From JAAYCI01 sp047972265 (GTDB lineage Bacteria > Bacillota > Clostridia > Oscillospirales > Ruminococcaceae): DNA of 64,000 bases. The position numbers were made by a program, and so were the translations under genes. Shown here piece by piece: positions 35,079 to 43,001 of this stretch. The notes below the pieces were generated by a model, which saw nothing but the letters and a program-made list of their open reading frames with translations, searched no databases and had not been told where the DNA came from. The stretch lies in assembly GCA_047972265.1 (NCBI GenBank), contig JBKEAM010000092.1:1-64000 (forward strand), read 5' to 3'. Position 1 is the first letter of the stretch; every line of letters begins with the position of its first letter.

Positions 35079-35125
35079 CCTCGCCTGCGCCGTACATAGC
35101 GGCTACAGGCGGGGATTGTTTTTTA
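35079..35125 (+). terminator. terminator of thrS
   Basis: CCTCGCCTG / CAGGCGGGG outer stem with an inner GCCG/CGGC pairing, followed by ATTGTTTTTTA. Confidence 0.8.
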
Positions 35126-35282
35126 AAAGCGTTAAGTTTCAACACAAAATCTTATTGTCGTTGAAAGAGAGCGCCGAGAAGAGCAGGTGCAAACAAAGAA
35201 GAAAAAGCATACAAATCAAAAGTGACTTTTTGCATATAAAAAAAGAAATGATAAAATAATAAGAAACGAAACGGAGAAGAGG

Positions 35283-35984
35283 ATGGCGTATAAAATTGTG
35301 CAGCTTACGCTGGAAATGCCTGTGGGAGAGGGCAAAGAAAAAATACACCCCACCCTTATTATAGAAGATGAGGAAACAATACTTGTAGACTGCGGTTTTA
35401 CAGGCGCTTTGCCACAGCTGCAACAAGAGCTGAAACGGCACGGAATAGACCTGCAAAAGCTAACGGCACTTGTGCTTACACACCACACCCACGATCATAT
35501 GGGTACCGCGGCCTTATTAAAACAAACAAATCCCAATATAAAAATATACGCCACCGCAAAAGAAGAAACCAGCATATCGGCAAAACAAAAGCCCTTACGC
35601 CTGCAACAGGCAGAAGAAATGCAAAAGCATCTTTTGCCGCAGCAACAGGCATCTGGCAATGCTTTTTGCGCAATGCTGCGCCGGGTAGAACCCGTTGAGG
35701 TGGATGTGTTATTGCAGGAGGGGGATTGCTTAAACTGGTGCGGTGGCTGTTGCGTGTTACAAACACCGGGTCATACACCGGGGCATTTGTCTTTGTGGAT
35801 GGAAAAAGAAAACCTTGTAATTACGGGGGATGCCATGGTGGTAGAGAAAGGCAAACCGGCGGTTGCAAACCCCCAGTTTGCATTGGATTTGCAGCAGGCG
35901 GAAAAATCGCTTAAAAAGCTGCTAAATTTAAAAGCCGGGCAGTATTATTGCTACCATGGTGGTATTTACCTGCCGGTATACTAA
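35283..35984 (+). CDS. metallo-beta-lactamase fold hydrolase
   Basis: A 233-residue MBL-fold enzyme. The zinc motif is HHTHDHMG near residue 65, after LTALVLT. A third His lies in TPGHTPGHLSLW, an Asp in VITGDAMV, and a last His in YYCYHGG near the C-terminus. The pattern is that of small-molecule thioester/ester hydrolases (glyoxalase II-like); the substrate is unknown. The ATG at 35283 follows GGAGAAGAGG. It converges with the DNA-repair pair at a shared terminator. Confidence 0.9.
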   Translation: MAYKIVQLTLEMPVGEGKEKIHPTLIIEDEETILVDCGFTGALPQLQQELKRHGIDLQKLTALVLTHHTHDHMGTAALLKQTNPNIKIYATAKEETSISAKQKPLRLQQAEEMQKHLLPQQQASGNAFCAMLRRVEPVEVDVLLQEGDCLNWCGGCCVLQTPGHTPGHLSLWMEKENLVITGDAMVVEKGKPAVANPQFALDLQQAEKSLKKLLNLKAGQYYCYHGGIYLPVY

Positions 35985-36015
35985 AAGAGACGATGGATTA
36001 TCCATCGTCTCTTTT
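35983..36015. terminator. bidirectional terminator
   Basis: AAAAGAGACGATGGA / TCCATCGTCTCTTTT with a 3-base loop. It overlaps the MBL stop codon and faces the converging gene at 36075. Confidence 0.92.
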
Positions 36016-36074
36016 AGTATGTGTGCCATGACCGGATTCGTAAATAGCAAAACAAATGTAAAAACAAGATGTAG

Positions 36075-36848
36075 CTACAAAAGCTCCTGCATCTCGGTCA
36101 TGTTGGCCCAATAACGCTTTGGCATATGCGTCATACGGCATTTGGGGTTGTAACGGGCCTCTATGGCAATGGTTTTATAAAATTGCTTCCATAAAGAGCG
36201 GTATGCTTCTTCTTTTTCGCTCGGCTCGGGCAGTTGCAGTTCCTCTAAGGGAATAATTTTATGCATATGGTCTTGGTATACCAAGGCGGCTTTGTGGGTT
36301 TTATCGTAAATAATAAAATCTTCTTCCGAAAATCGAGTGGTGAAGTGTTTTGTCATAAAAGGTAGCACAAAGTTTTTTGGGGTAATGGTGGAGGCCAAAA
36401 CACCCCCAAAATCAGAAAAACGCACAAACCCCAAAAGCAGATGGTTTTCTCCAAGTAGGTGGCGTTCTGCTGCCAAAACAGGGGCAACATCGGGGTGGCC
36501 TATCATATCGGGCACTTTTGCACCCAGTTGATACCCCAAAAGCAAAAAACGCAAAAGGCAAAGCTCTTTTTCTGCAAGGCAGCTTAAAAACACGGTTTCT
36601 ACAATTTCTTCGGCACGGGCCGAGATTTTTTTGCGAAAAGAGGCCTGCACCCTATCTGCCTTTTGGGGGTCGGTTTGTATTTCTAGGGTGGTGTACAGGG
36701 TGGGCTGCATGTCGGTTTCGCAAAAAATTGCAGAGGGAATGCAGCGGCTGTACACACTTTCGTGCACACAGCACAAAAAGCCCGCAAAGCTGCCGTCGTA
36801 CACATACACAATATCGGATGGTGTGGTTAAATTGCCTTTGCCAGACAT
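36075..36848 (-). CDS. TIGR03915 family putative DNA repair protein
   Basis: A 257-residue protein of the family always found next to the TIGR03916 radical SAM protein. It opens with VYVYDGSFAGFLCCVHESVY, typical of the family. A DUF4130-type segment contains PKNFVLPFMTKHFTTRF and FIIYDKTHKAALVY, and RYNPKCRMTHMPKRYWANM lies near the end. Its exact reaction is not known; the DNA-repair label comes from the related uracil-glycosylase-like context in the family. The ATG at 36848 lies inside the end of the radical SAM gene (22-base overlap), so the two are translationally coupled. Confidence 0.9.
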   Translation of the reverse strand: MSGKGNLTTPSDIVYVYDGSFAGFLCCVHESVYSRCIPSAIFCETDMQPTLYTTLEIQTDPQKADRVQASFRKKISARAEEIVETVFLSCLAEKELCLLRFLLLGYQLGAKVPDMIGHPDVAPVLAAERHLLGENHLLLGFVRFSDFGGVLASTITPKNFVLPFMTKHFTTRFSEEDFIIYDKTHKAALVYQDHMHKIIPLEELQLPEPSEKEEAYRSLWKQFYKTIAIEARYNPKCRMTHMPKRYWANMTEMQELL

Positions 36849-38158
36849 AGTACAGCCTCCTCTGCCGCTTCTGCCACCGACGAAACATCGTTTGTGGTGG
36901 GCAGCCCGGGTGCGGCCGGGGCTGCAAAAAGACTAAGTTGTTCTATTCCGGCACTGTAAACGCCGGGGTCTATTAAAGCACGGGTGGTGGTTTGCGCACT
37001 GGCGCGCAGGCCGGTGGGGTTATCTGCTGTAATAATAAAATACTGCGCGCGTTTTAACACCACTCCTATCCGCTTAAGCTCTACGGTAGAAAGCCGCCCA
37101 TGCCGCCGTGCGGCCACAATTCTTTGGGCACTTTTGGGGCCAACACCGGGTATGCGAAGTAAATCGCGGTAGGGTACCCTGTTAATATCCATAGGGAACA
37201 GGTGCATGTTGTGTATAGCCCAGTTGCATTTGGGGTCTAAATAAGGGTTAAAGTTTGGGGTTTCTTCCGATAAAATCTCATCCGCCTCAAACTCGTACTG
37301 CCGCATCAAAAAATCGGCCTGGTACAAGCGATGCTCCCGCAAAAGGGGCGGTTTGGTTTCTACCGAGGGCAGCAGGGTATCTTCTACCACGGGCACATAG
37401 GCACTGTAAAAAACACGTTTTAAGTCGTAACGCTCATACAATGCAGAAGAAAGGGTGAGGATTTTATAATCGCTCTCGGGTGTGGCACCCACAATCATTT
37501 GGGTTGCCTGCCCCGCGCTCGCAAATTTGGGGGTGTTTTTGTAAAGGGTTAATTCGGTAGAGTTTTGCTGGTGGGCGGCGGCAATTTGTGCCATGGGGCG
37601 CAAAATGGATTTGCGGGTTTTATTGGGAGCCAAAAGGCCAAGGCTGTCTTCGCTGGGCAGCTCTATATTAATGCTTACCCTGTCAGCCACAAGGCCAAGC
37701 CTGTATACCAAGGCAGAGGAAGCGCCGGGGATGGTTTTTGCGTGGATATATCCCCAAAAGTTGTGCTTATAGCGTAAAAGCTCCAGCGCTTTAATCATTC
37801 TCTCCATAGTGTAGTCGGGGCTTTTTAGCACACCACTGGAAAGAAAAAGCCCCTCTATATAATTGTGGCGATAAAACTCTATGGTAAGCTCGGCCAGTTC
37901 CTCGGGCGTAAAGGCAGTGCGCTGCACATCATTGCTGTGACGGTTTACGCAGTATTTACAATCGTATTCGCAGTAATTGGTCATCAATACTTTTAAAAGA
38001 GAAACACAGCGCCCATCGGCCGAAAAGCTATGGCAGCAGCCGGCGGCAATTGTGCTGCCTAGCCCTTTGTTGCCGGGCCTATCTGCGCCGGAGGAGGTAC
38101 AGGCGGCATCGTATTTGGCACTGTCTGCCAAAATGGTAAGCTTTTGCATCAAGTCCAA
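36827..38158 (-). CDS. putative DNA modification/repair radical SAM protein (TIGR03916)
   Basis: A 443-residue radical S-adenosylmethionine enzyme. The cluster motif CxxxCxxC is at Cys63, Cys67, Cys70 (NYCEYDCKYC). Three other Cys (20, 41, 42) and Cys51 lie upstream. A helix-hairpin-helix DNA-binding segment lies near residues 345-370 (LLRIPGVGPKSAQRIVAARR). The SAM domain plus HhH suggests action on DNA; the chemistry is unproven. The ATG at 38158 follows AGGAGG. First gene of a two-gene operon with the TIGR03915 gene. Confidence 0.93.
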   Translation of the reverse strand: MDLMQKLTILADSAKYDAACTSSGADRPGNKGLGSTIAAGCCHSFSADGRCVSLLKVLMTNYCEYDCKYCVNRHSNDVQRTAFTPEELAELTIEFYRHNYIEGLFLSSGVLKSPDYTMERMIKALELLRYKHNFWGYIHAKTIPGASSALVYRLGLVADRVSINIELPSEDSLGLLAPNKTRKSILRPMAQIAAAHQQNSTELTLYKNTPKFASAGQATQMIVGATPESDYKILTLSSALYERYDLKRVFYSAYVPVVEDTLLPSVETKPPLLREHRLYQADFLMRQYEFEADEILSEETPNFNPYLDPKCNWAIHNMHLFPMDINRVPYRDLLRIPGVGPKSAQRIVAARRHGRLSTVELKRIGVVLKRAQYFIITADNPTGLRASAQTTTRALIDPGVYSAGIEQLSLFAAPAAPGLPTTNDVSSVAEAAEEAVLCLAKAI

Positions 38159-38268
38159 AATAAAATCCTCCTGTGTAGTGCTTGCTAAAATAGCGTTATT
38201 AAAGCGCTTGCTATATAAATATGTAAAAGAAATAAAGAATAAAAGATAAAAAAGGGTACAAAAAATAA

Positions 38269-38300
38269 GCCTGCTGGCAAAAATATACTTTGCCGCAGGC
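38269..38300 (-). terminator. terminator of the S24 repressor gene
   Basis: GCCTGC-GGCAAA / TTTGCC-GCAGGC type hairpin with one bulge, 13 bases past the repressor stop on the minus strand, followed by TTATTTTTTGT. Confidence 0.75.
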
Positions 38301-38312
38301 CCAGTGCATAAA

Positions 38313-38930
38313 TTACCAGCGTGTTTTGGTTTCTACCACACGGCCCGCAATATAAAGATGTTCTAAATCTTCTCCGGCAAGAATAATCGGCTCGTAAGCA
38401 GGGTTAAAGGGTTGTAAAACCACAGCGTTGCCCTTGCGCAAAAAGCGCTTTAGGGTGCCCTCGCCCTCGTCTCCAAATACTACCACGCCTAAATCGCCAT
38501 CTTCTAAGGTGGGCTGCTTGCGCACAAGGGCAAGGTCTCCATCCTGTATGCGAGGCTCCATAGAGTCTCCCTTTACTTGCAAATAAAAGTAATTTTGTGG
38601 GTCGCGTACATTGGCGGGCGCGGTACCGGTAGCATCTTGGTAAGCAAGAGCGCCATACCCTGCGCGTACAGAGCCCACAACGGGTATCTGTATTTCTGCC
38701 GCAGGGTCGTAAGCACTTACAGCGCCAAATACCGGGGCAGGGCGCCCCAACAAAGAATCAATGCTGGTTTCAAAATATTCTGCCAAACGTCTCAAAGTAT
38801 CAGAGTCCGGCTCGGAACGGCCGGCTTCCCATTTGCCCACGGCCTGCTGGGTAATGCCCAAAACCTCTGCTAAATCAGTTTGTGTAACCCCCGATTTTTT
38901 GCGCAACTCTTTTAATTTTTTGCCAAACAT
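38313..38930 (-). CDS. XRE-type repressor with S24 (LexA-like) self-cleaving domain
   Basis: A 205-residue two-domain repressor. The helix-turn-helix covers about residues 5-58 (GVTQTDLAEVLGITQQAVGK). The S24 domain covers about 80-205, with a likely cleavage site Ala90-Gly91 (SVRAGYGA), catalytic Ser123 in GDSMEP and Lys161 in TLKRFLR. This is the CI/LexA-type layout: RecA-stimulated self-cleavage relieves repression after DNA damage, known for the family and inferred here. The start is ATG at 38930, ten bases behind GGGAGG. Three matching inverted repeats lie in its upstream region, so autoregulation is likely. No other phage gene is nearby. Confidence 0.92.
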   Translation of the reverse strand: MFGKKLKELRKKSGVTQTDLAEVLGITQQAVGKWEAGRSEPDSDTLRRLAEYFETSIDSLLGRPAPVFGAVSAYDPAAEIQIPVVGSVRAGYGALAYQDATGTAPANVRDPQNYFYLQVKGDSMEPRIQDGDLALVRKQPTLEDGDLGVVVFGDEGEGTLKRFLRKGNAVVLQPFNPAYEPIILAGEDLEHLYIAGRVVETKTRW

Positions 38931-38976
38931 GCGCTCAAATCCTCCCATAAAGCAATTTGTAGTTCTGTATCTATAA

Positions 38977-38993
38977 TACAACCAATTGTTGTA
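38977..38993. promoter_or_regulatory. operator O1 of the S24 repressor
   Basis: TACAACCAATTGTTGTA: ACAAC-N5-GTTGT, extended to a 17-base inverted repeat. It falls between plausible -35 (CTTTAC) and -10 (TATTAT) boxes of the repressor's own minus-strand promoter. Confidence 0.75.
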
Positions 38994-39030
38994 AAAGTAA
39001 AGAAAAAAAGAAAATTAGTTGTATTTTTGC

Positions 39031-39059
39031 TTGACAACAACTTTTGGTTGTAGTAATAT
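39031..39059 (+). promoter_or_regulatory. promoter with embedded operator O2
   Basis: TTGACA (39031-39036), a 17-base spacer, TAATAT (39054-39059). The spacer contains O2, ACAAC-TTTTG-GTTGT, at 39037-39051, so a bound repressor would cover the promoter. Confidence 0.85.
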
Positions 39060-39064
39060 GCAAA

Positions 39065-39081
39065 TACGACCTAAAGTTGTA
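39065..39081. promoter_or_regulatory. operator O3 of the S24 repressor
   Basis: TACGACCTAAAGTTGTA, the same ACAAC-N5-GTTGT type with one mismatch, at the expected transcript start of the small membrane protein gene. Confidence 0.7.
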
Positions 39082-39103
39082 TTGTTTTACAGGAGGATGC
39101 GTT

Positions 39104-39373
39104 ATGCAAAGGAAAATCATATTGTTTGCGGCACAAGTGGGTACTGTGGTTTCGGCGTTATCGGCACTTTTATTATTTGCCGCTTTTATAGAAAGTAGCT
39201 TGTCTTTTATCGGCTTTATTATGCTTATGCCTCTTGCGTGTGTATCATGCTTTTATTTGTTCCGTATTTCCATCATGGGCTTCCATCGTATTCCGGTGCG
39301 AAAAAAGGCAAAAACAGTGCCTGCCAAGGCAGGTACATACAGTTTTGCAAGCAAAAAAGAAAGAGCAGCATAA
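39104..39373 (+). CDS. small membrane protein divergent from the S24 repressor
   Basis: An 89-residue protein with two predicted TM helices (about 5-29 and 33-54) and a basic C-terminal tail (RIPVRKKAKTVPAKAG). The ATG at 39104 lies behind ACAGGAGG. It is transcribed from a strong promoter overlapped by two operators. I recognise no family. By position it resembles the lexA-divergent division inhibitor yneA of Bacillus, but it has no LysM domain and no visible sequence likeness; a damage-induced role is inference only. Confidence 0.75.
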   Translation: MQRKIILFAAQVGTVVSALSALLLFAAFIESSLSFIGFIMLMPLACVSCFYLFRISIMGFHRIPVRKKAKTVPAKAGTYSFASKKERAA

Positions 39374-39555
39374 GAGAAAAAATCATTGTATCGATGCATT
39401 TGAAAGCCTTTATATCTTGTTTGCAATATATACTAATATAATATAGAAAAGAGCATTGATTTTTGATATCCCGTGTGATATATTTAACGAGGAAACCGGC
39501 TGATTTAGGAATTATCCGGTAAATTATTTCTATTACATGAGGAGTAAAGATTAAG

Positions 39556-40002
39556 ATGAAAAAACTATTTACAGTTGCTTTAGCTGCCGTTTTGGCATTG
39601 GCTTTGGTAGCGTGCTCCGGCGGCAAAAAGGCCGACGGCGTATACACTGCAAAAGTAGACGCAGCATACGCAGAAGCAAACCATGGTTGGACAGATGAAC
39701 TGACCCTTACCTACAAAGATGGCAAGGTTGTAGAAGCAGTTTATGAGTCTTACGATGCAGACGGCGCTAAAAAGAGCGAAAGCACTGAGTACGCCGAAGC
39801 TATGACCGGTGCAGGCGGACCTTCTCCTGCAGAGTGGATTCCTCAACTGGCTTCAAATGTTGTTGCAGCAGGCAGCCCCGATAAGGTAGAGGTTGTTGCA
39901 GGTGCTACCAATGCTTCTAACTCTGTAATTGCTTTGTACGAAGGCATTGAGAAAGATGGCAAAGCTGGCGAAACCATCACTGTTACCATCCCTACAACCT
40001 AA
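39556..40002 (+). CDS. FMN-binding domain lipoprotein
   Basis: A 148-residue secreted lipoprotein. The signal peptide ends in the lipobox LVAC with Cys20. One FMN_bind domain follows: DGVYTAKVDAAYAEANHGW, then LTYKDGKVVEAVYESYDADG. It ends in the flavinylation-type motif VAGATNAS, where the Thr would carry FMN linked by ApbE-type transferase. The usual Asp three positions before the motif is replaced (VEVVAGAT), so covalent attachment is uncertain. Such proteins shuttle electrons outside the membrane. Single gene. Confidence 0.85.
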   Translation: MKKLFTVALAAVLALALVACSGGKKADGVYTAKVDAAYAEANHGWTDELTLTYKDGKVVEAVYESYDADGAKKSESTEYAEAMTGAGGPSPAEWIPQLASNVVAAGSPDKVEVVAGATNASNSVIALYEGIEKDGKAGETITVTIPTT

Positions 40003-40018
40003 GTTAAACCTTTTATTA

Positions 40019-40045
40019 ACGCCTCCGCATTGCGGGGGCGTTTTT
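40019..40045 (+). terminator. terminator of the FMN lipoprotein gene
   Basis: ACGCCTCCGC / GCGGGGGCGT with an ATT loop, followed by seven T. Confidence 0.92.
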
Positions 40046-40401
40046 TTGTGCTATGCAGGCGCAATTCGATATTATTTAGCGAAAGCAAAGGCTTTGTTAT
40101 AATGCAGTATAAAACGAATCTAAACAATTGTTTAAGTGGATGTAATTCAAAAAACACAGTGTATCGGCAATAAAATATACTTTTTATATTTACATACAAA
40201 AGGTAAAAGTGTGCTTTTATAGCAGCGTGGTTAAAAGCAAATGCAGACATTTATAAGCAGGGTGTTCATATTTGCAATCATACTGTTATATGTTATATAA
40301 TATGGGGCATATTGCAATGCATATGCGGTACAATAATGGCTTATTGCCGCCGCATTTAATGCATGTTGCTGCAAGGTTATATGCTTGGAGGCGTTGGTAA
40401 A
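40046..40401. promoter_or_regulatory. intergenic region with the pdxY promoter
   Basis: About 355 AT-rich bases. TTGCAA (40272-40277), an 18-base spacer and TATAAT (40296-40301) form a likely promoter. A second TATAAT-like box near 40098 has no -35 partner. No gene is visible in the region. Confidence 0.55.
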
Positions 40402-41247
40402 ATGGCAGGCCCCAAAAGAGTATTATGTATTATGGATTTATCTGGCGTGGGGCGTTCCAGTATGGCGGTTGTGCTGCCAACGCTTTCGGCTTGCGGTATA
40501 CAGGCGTGTGCTCTTCCAACGGCTTTATTGTCGGCCCATACGGGTGGATTTGGTGAGGTGGCGGTGTTGCAGGCAGATGCATATGTAGAGCAGGCCTTGT
40601 TGCATTACCAGCAGCAAAATATCCATTTTGACGCTGTGTATGTGGGATATTTGCAAAGCGAGCAGCAGTTTGATGCAGCCGAAAAAGCTTTACGGGTTTT
40701 TGCAGATGCGCTTTGTATAGTAGATCCGGCCATGGCAGATAACGGTAAGCTTTACAGCCGCATAACCCCGCAGCTGGCTGCCCGAATGAAAACGCTGTGC
40801 GATTTGGCGGATGTAGTTACCCCCAATTGGACCGAAAGTGCAGTACTTTCTGGTGAAAACATGCAGGAGCAAAAGCCGGATAATGCAGCGGTTAAAAACA
40901 GAATAGAAGCGATAGCTGCAAATAAAAAGTCGGTATTAATTACCAGCGTCCCTGCTCAAAACGGAGAATTGCAGATTGCAGGCTATGACGCTGTAAAAAA
41001 CGATGTATTTGAAATTTTGGTAAAATATGTACCCCAAAGCTATCCCGGTACGGGAGATTTGTTTGCTGCGGCATTGGTGGGGATGCTTTTGTACGGAAGT
41101 AGCTTAAAAAAGGCCGCGCAAACAGCTGCTGAATATGTTGAAATAGCAGCCCAAATTACTTATAACGGGCACGGTGAGGCACGGCACGGAGTGTGGTTTG
41201 AGCAAGCGCTCCCTTTTTTGGTGCAGGCAGCACAAACGAGTGTGTAA
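40402..41247 (+). CDS. pdxY: pyridoxamine/pyridoxal kinase
   Basis: Phosphorylates B6 vitamers with ATP, 281 residues of the ribokinase-like PdxK/PdxY group. RVLCIMDLSGVGRSSMA comes at the start, ALPTALLSAHTGG near residue 40, DPAMADNGKLY near 112 and TPNWTESAVL near 142. The anion hole and catalytic Asp are in SYPGTGDLFAAAL near 228. The start is ATG at 40402 behind TTGGAGG; an in-frame ATG at 40381 overlaps that site. Its stop overlaps the trmL ATG by one base. Confidence 0.93.
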   Translation: MAGPKRVLCIMDLSGVGRSSMAVVLPTLSACGIQACALPTALLSAHTGGFGEVAVLQADAYVEQALLHYQQQNIHFDAVYVGYLQSEQQFDAAEKALRVFADALCIVDPAMADNGKLYSRITPQLAARMKTLCDLADVVTPNWTESAVLSGENMQEQKPDNAAVKNRIEAIAANKKSVLITSVPAQNGELQIAGYDAVKNDVFEILVKYVPQSYPGTGDLFAAALVGMLLYGSSLKKAAQTAAEYVEIAAQITYNGHGEARHGVWFEQALPFLVQAAQTSV

Positions 41248-41774
41248 TGGAGATGGAAGAGACGCAAAAAGAAAAACAACCAAACGCAAAAGTTTTAAAT
41301 ATTGTATTGGTAGAGCCGCAAATCCCCCAAAATACCGGCAACGTGGCGCGCACCTGTGCTTGTACCGGTGGAAGGCTGCATTTAGTGGGGCCGATAGGTT
41401 TTGAAATTACCGATGCAAAACTAAAACGCGCGGGGTTAGATTACTGGAACAAACTGGATATAACCTACTATAAAAACCTAGAAGAATTTTTGGAAAAAGA
41501 AAAAGGTCCGTTCTTTTTCTTTACCACCAAAGCAGAACATTGCTATGCAGATGTGGAGTATCCAAACAACAGCTACTTGGTATTTGGACGGGAGGATGCC
41601 GGGTTGCCACTGCCGCTGTTAAAAGCAAGGCCCAATGATTGTGTAAGGCTGCCTATGCGTACCATGCTAAGAAGCCTGAATCTTTCTAACACAGTGGCGG
41701 TGGGCGCGTACGAGGTACTGCGCCAGTGGGATTTTATTGGATTGGAAGAAGAGGGGCAGCTTAGCCGCTTATAA
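41247..41774 (+). CDS. trmL: tRNA (cytidine/uridine-34-2'-O)-methyltransferase
   Basis: SPOUT-class methyltransferase that methylates the wobble ribose of some leucine tRNAs. The three knot motifs are present: PQNTGNVARTCACTG, YLVFGREDAGLP and LPMRTMLRSLNLSNTVAVGA. The length of 175 residues includes a slightly extended charged N-terminus; a second ATG two codons in is possible. It sits between pdxY and degV in one transcript. Confidence 0.95.
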   Translation: MEMEETQKEKQPNAKVLNIVLVEPQIPQNTGNVARTCACTGGRLHLVGPIGFEITDAKLKRAGLDYWNKLDITYYKNLEEFLEKEKGPFFFFTTKAEHCYADVEYPNNSYLVFGREDAGLPLPLLKARPNDCVRLPMRTMLRSLNLSNTVAVGAYEVLRQWDFIGLEEEGQLSRL

Positions 41775-41790
41775 AAAGCAGGAGTGAACA

Positions 41791-42663
41791 ATGCAGAAAA
41801 GAAAATTTGCTGTTATGACAGATTCGGCTTGTGATATGATGGTGGATCTGGAAGAAAAAGTAGACGTAGATATTGTGTGTTTTGATATAACTGTAGACGG
41901 AAAAGCCTACACAGAGCGTATAGACTTTGACTTTGACCAGTATTACGAAATGCTGCGCACCTGCGAAGGGATTCCGGCCACATCTCAAATTACCACTTTT
42001 CGGTTTTTAGAGCAGTTTGAAAAATACGAAAGCCGTGGGGTGGAGGATGTATTGTATGTGTCCATCAACTCTACAGGCTCTGCAACCAATGGAAACGCAC
42101 AGTTGGCGGTAGAAGAATTTAGAGAAAAATATCCCGAAAGCCGCATGAACATCGAAATAGTAGACAGCCATAGTTATTCTATGACATATGGATGGTATGT
42201 GGCTGAAGCCGCCAAAAAGCTGCAAAATGGTGCCGAGTTTGCTGATGTAGTTGCTTGGCTGAACGAGACCTTCTCTAAAATGGAAATTGTACTGGCTTCT
42301 TACAGCCTTAAATTTATGAAAAAGAGTGGTCGCATCAGTGCTGCTGCCGCGTTTGCGGGCGAGCTTTTGGGTTTAAAACCCATTGTAAGCCTGATAGATG
42401 GCAAGAGTATTGTGCAAAAAAAGGTGCGAGGCGATAAAGAGATTATGCCCTCACTTATGGAATTTGCAGTTTCGCATATAGATGATACCTACGAGTATAT
42501 GGTTGGCGGCACCGACCAAGAAAAAATAGACCAGTTGGCGGCCCAGTGTTCTAAAAAATGGAAAACCCCGCCGCTTTGCACCTTTAAGCTGGGTGCGGCT
42601 GTATCTACAAATACCGGGCCGGATTGTGTGGCTATTGTTTATGTTGGGCAGCCCCGCCGCTAA
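41791..42663 (+). CDS. DegV family fatty-acid-binding protein (second copy)
   Basis: A 290-residue DegV-fold protein. AVMTDSACDMMVDLEEK is at the start, ATSQITTFRFLEQFEKY and YVSINSTGSATNGNA in the first domain, and MKKSGRISAAAAFAGELLGLKPIVSL in the second. It differs substantially from the 27779 copy, so the two may prefer different fatty acids, as FakB1/FakB2 do. Sixteen bases after trmL with AGGAG before the ATG. Confidence 0.93.
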   Translation: MQKRKFAVMTDSACDMMVDLEEKVDVDIVCFDITVDGKAYTERIDFDFDQYYEMLRTCEGIPATSQITTFRFLEQFEKYESRGVEDVLYVSINSTGSATNGNAQLAVEEFREKYPESRMNIEIVDSHSYSMTYGWYVAEAAKKLQNGAEFADVVAWLNETFSKMEIVLASYSLKFMKKSGRISAAAAFAGELLGLKPIVSLIDGKSIVQKKVRGDKEIMPSLMEFAVSHIDDTYEYMVGGTDQEKIDQLAAQCSKKWKTPPLCTFKLGAAVSTNTGPDCVAIVYVGQPRR

Positions 42664-43001
42664 TAGTTGTGTTTTTTAGCGCGTGTTCCGCACAGGGAAC
42701 GCGCGCTGTTGCTTTATATAGTATAAAATGGTGTTGGGCTGCCGCATGGCGCATCCAGGCCTTTGTGGATGGGAGCCCAAAGCCCGGCAAATGTTATAAA
42801 TAGCATATTTGCCGCACCCCTTTTGATAAATAAACGTTAGCATGGGGTATAATATATTTATGGGCTTGATACAGGCCGATATGTTGGGAACAAAAAGCCT
42901 GCGTACAGTAAACGAGGATTGAACAAAAAGAACCAAATAGCTTTTAGAGGATTTAAAAAGTTTTATAGTTGCTTTAACTAAGCACAAAGTCATTTGATAG
43001 A
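42664..43001. other. intergenic region with one strong hairpin
   Basis: 338 bases. A 12-bp hairpin, AGCGCGTGTTCC (42678-42689) with GGAACGCGCGCT (42696-42707), follows the degV stop. Its T-run lies before it, not after, so it may stabilise the mRNA end more than terminate. A weaker ATCCA/TGGAT hairpin is near 42751. No gene is visible. Confidence 0.5.

Noticed and set aside
38313..39373. Prophage remnant around the S24 repressor
   Set aside because: No integrase, Cro, structural or att-like sequences are nearby; neighbouring genes are ordinary chromosomal ones.
42678..42707. Terminator after the second degV gene
   Set aside because: The stem is strong, but no T-run follows it on the plus strand; kept only as a hairpin in the intergenic entry.
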